A DNA stretch of 64,000 nt from Pseudomonas sp. KBW05. Its GTDB lineage: Bacteria; Pseudomonadota; Gammaproteobacteria; Pseudomonadales; Pseudomonadaceae. Where the stretch lies: the NCBI RefSeq assembly GCF_003852405.1, contig NZ_QAJM01000014.1, positions 312,969 to 376,968 of the forward strand, given 5' to 3'. The position numbers and the translations under genes are program-made. Shown here piece by piece: positions 63,347 to 64,000 of the stretch. The notes beneath the pieces were generated by a model. The model worked only from the letters and a program-made list of their open reading frames with translations. It was not told where the DNA came from and did no database searches. Positions within the stretch are counted from its first letter, which is position 1; every line of letters begins with the position of its first letter.

Positions 63347-64000
63347 TTCGAACTCCCAAATTGCAGGTGCAGGCGAAAGTGCAGAGGATCGAGCAAGCTT
63401 TCGACGTATTCCATAAAGCGCTCGCGACGGTCATAGGTGGTGCGCGAGGCCTTGAGAAACACACTGCCGGCCGGACGGCCGAGCAGCTCGGCGTCTTCGG
63501 CACTGAGGGGCTCGGCGCCGATCCATTGGTCACCTTCAGCGCCGACATAGCCGTAGGCCGCCAGCGTGATGGTCAGCGAGCTCTCGATCAGGCCGACTGT
63601 TGGCAGGCTCTCCAGGCCACCGGACGCCGGCATCAACGAGCGCTCCAGGGACACGGCGGTGCCATCGCTGGTGTAGCGCAGGCGGTCGAGGGCAATGAAT
63701 TGATCGCTGCCGAAACGGCTGAGCAAGTCAGGCCGGGTCACGGCTTCGAGGCGCAGGATATCGGTGCTAACCCGCGCACCGGTGTCAGCCAGGGCCTGGG
63801 CCCAGCCGCTGCGTTGGTCGAGCACCATGCCGTCAAAGGTGACGATGGAGCCGACGCCGCTTTGGGTGGCGATGTAGTTGCGTCGTTTGAGTTCGGCGAG
63901 GGCTTCACGCAAGGTGCCGCGACTGACCGAAAACTCTTCGGCCAGTTGGTGCTCGCCAGGCAACAGGAAGCCGTCGGCCATCACCCCACCTTCGATACGG
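63343..64000 (-). CDS. GntR-family (UTRA) regulator, 5' end beyond the window
   Basis: The frame is open to the right edge. The visible part starts in the helix-turn-helix region (RIEGGVMADGFLLPGEHQLA, SRGTLREALAELKRR) and contains the UTRA ligand domain (about 80-215) ending FRLHLQFGSSK. It is the first gene of the permease/hydrolase/kinase operon and overlaps the hydrolase gene by 4 bases, so it is probably the local regulator. Confidence 0.88.
   Translation of the reverse strand, partial: RIEGGVMADGFLLPGEHQLAEEFSVSRGTLREALAELKRRNYIATQSGVGSIVTFDGMVLDQRSGWAQALADTGARVSTDILRLEAVTRPDLLSRFGSDQFIALDRLRYTSDGTAVSLERSLMPASGGLESLPTVGLIESSLTITLAAYGYVGAEGDQWIGAEPLSAEDAELLGRPAGSVFLKASRTTYDRRERFMEYVESLLDPLHFRLHLQFGSSK

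Noticed and set aside
60869-63436. 855-codon plus-strand open frame over the permease and ADP-ribosylglycohydrolase-family genes
   Set aside because: Same reason: an Arg/Gly/His/Gln-rich shadow opposite two well-formed genes.

Overview
The window looks like a chromosome segment from a fluorescent-group Pseudomonas. The evidence is high GC, methylcitrate genes in the order GntR regulator-prpB-prpC-acnD-prpF-prpD, a CC/CXXC-type APS reductase, a separate etfBA / ETF-quinone oxidoreductase locus, and many REP/REPIN palindromes with GTGGGAGCGGGCTTGC or GTGGGAGCTGGCTTGC arms. It is mostly ordinary metabolism, envelope and transport, with one AT-richer patch (about 23.5-26.9 kb) beside a tRNA-Ser gene. 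No integrase, transposase, rRNA or CRISPR array was seen.

Layout. 0-8.7 kb: propionate (2-methylcitrate) operon under a GntR repressor with palindromic TTGTCGACA operators. 9-12 kb: three-gene retropepsin / inactive-transglutaminase 7TM / RimK-like ATP-grasp set. 12-15.2 kb: pabB, thrH, cysH. 15.5-17.9 kb: NCS1 permease (frameshifted) plus hydantoin/allantoin-racemase-like gene behind a strong sigma-54 promoter match. 18-23.5 kb: LysR/SDR pair, HAD phosphatase, small conserved membrane proteins, M24 peptidase, gamma-glutamylcyclotransferase-like protein, cytochrome c. 23.6-26.8 kb: broken fimbrial adhesin and OafA-type acyltransferase. 27-31 kb: tRNA-Ser(GGA), crotonase, PlsC-like acyltransferase, CorA, glutamine amidotransferase. 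31-36 kb: fadJ-like/thiolase pair, a 31-residue membrane peptide, cytochrome c. 36-39 kb: ATP-grasp / alpha-E / transglutaminase operon. 39-46 kb: RraB, START-domain protein, YkgJ-like, MocR regulator, DUF4398/OmpA lipoprotein operon. 45.8-49.7 kb: etfBA diverging from the ETF-quinone oxidoreductase gene, with a PsrA-type box. 49.8-52 kb: AraC regulator and YahK-type alcohol dehydrogenase. 52-57.3 kb: SDR-araF-araG-araH and an IclR regulator. 57.5-59.7 kb: GNAT, MFS, small secreted protein. 59.9-64 kb: GntR / ADP-ribosylglycohydrolase / NCS1 permease / PfkB kinase operon, cut by the right edge.

The modules that look least described are the last operon (import, N-glycosidic cleavage and sugar phosphorylation of a ribosylated compound is the natural reading) and the two separate ATP-grasp plus transglutaminase-like gene sets lying within 30 kb of each other. 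Two genes each lack one base relative to an intact reading frame, in the NCS1 permease and in a poly-A run of the fimbrial adhesin. These are recent pseudogenes, phase-variable states or assembly errors. REPINs of two sequence families sit at operon ends and also inside the prp and ara operons, where they could separate expression of promoter-distal genes.
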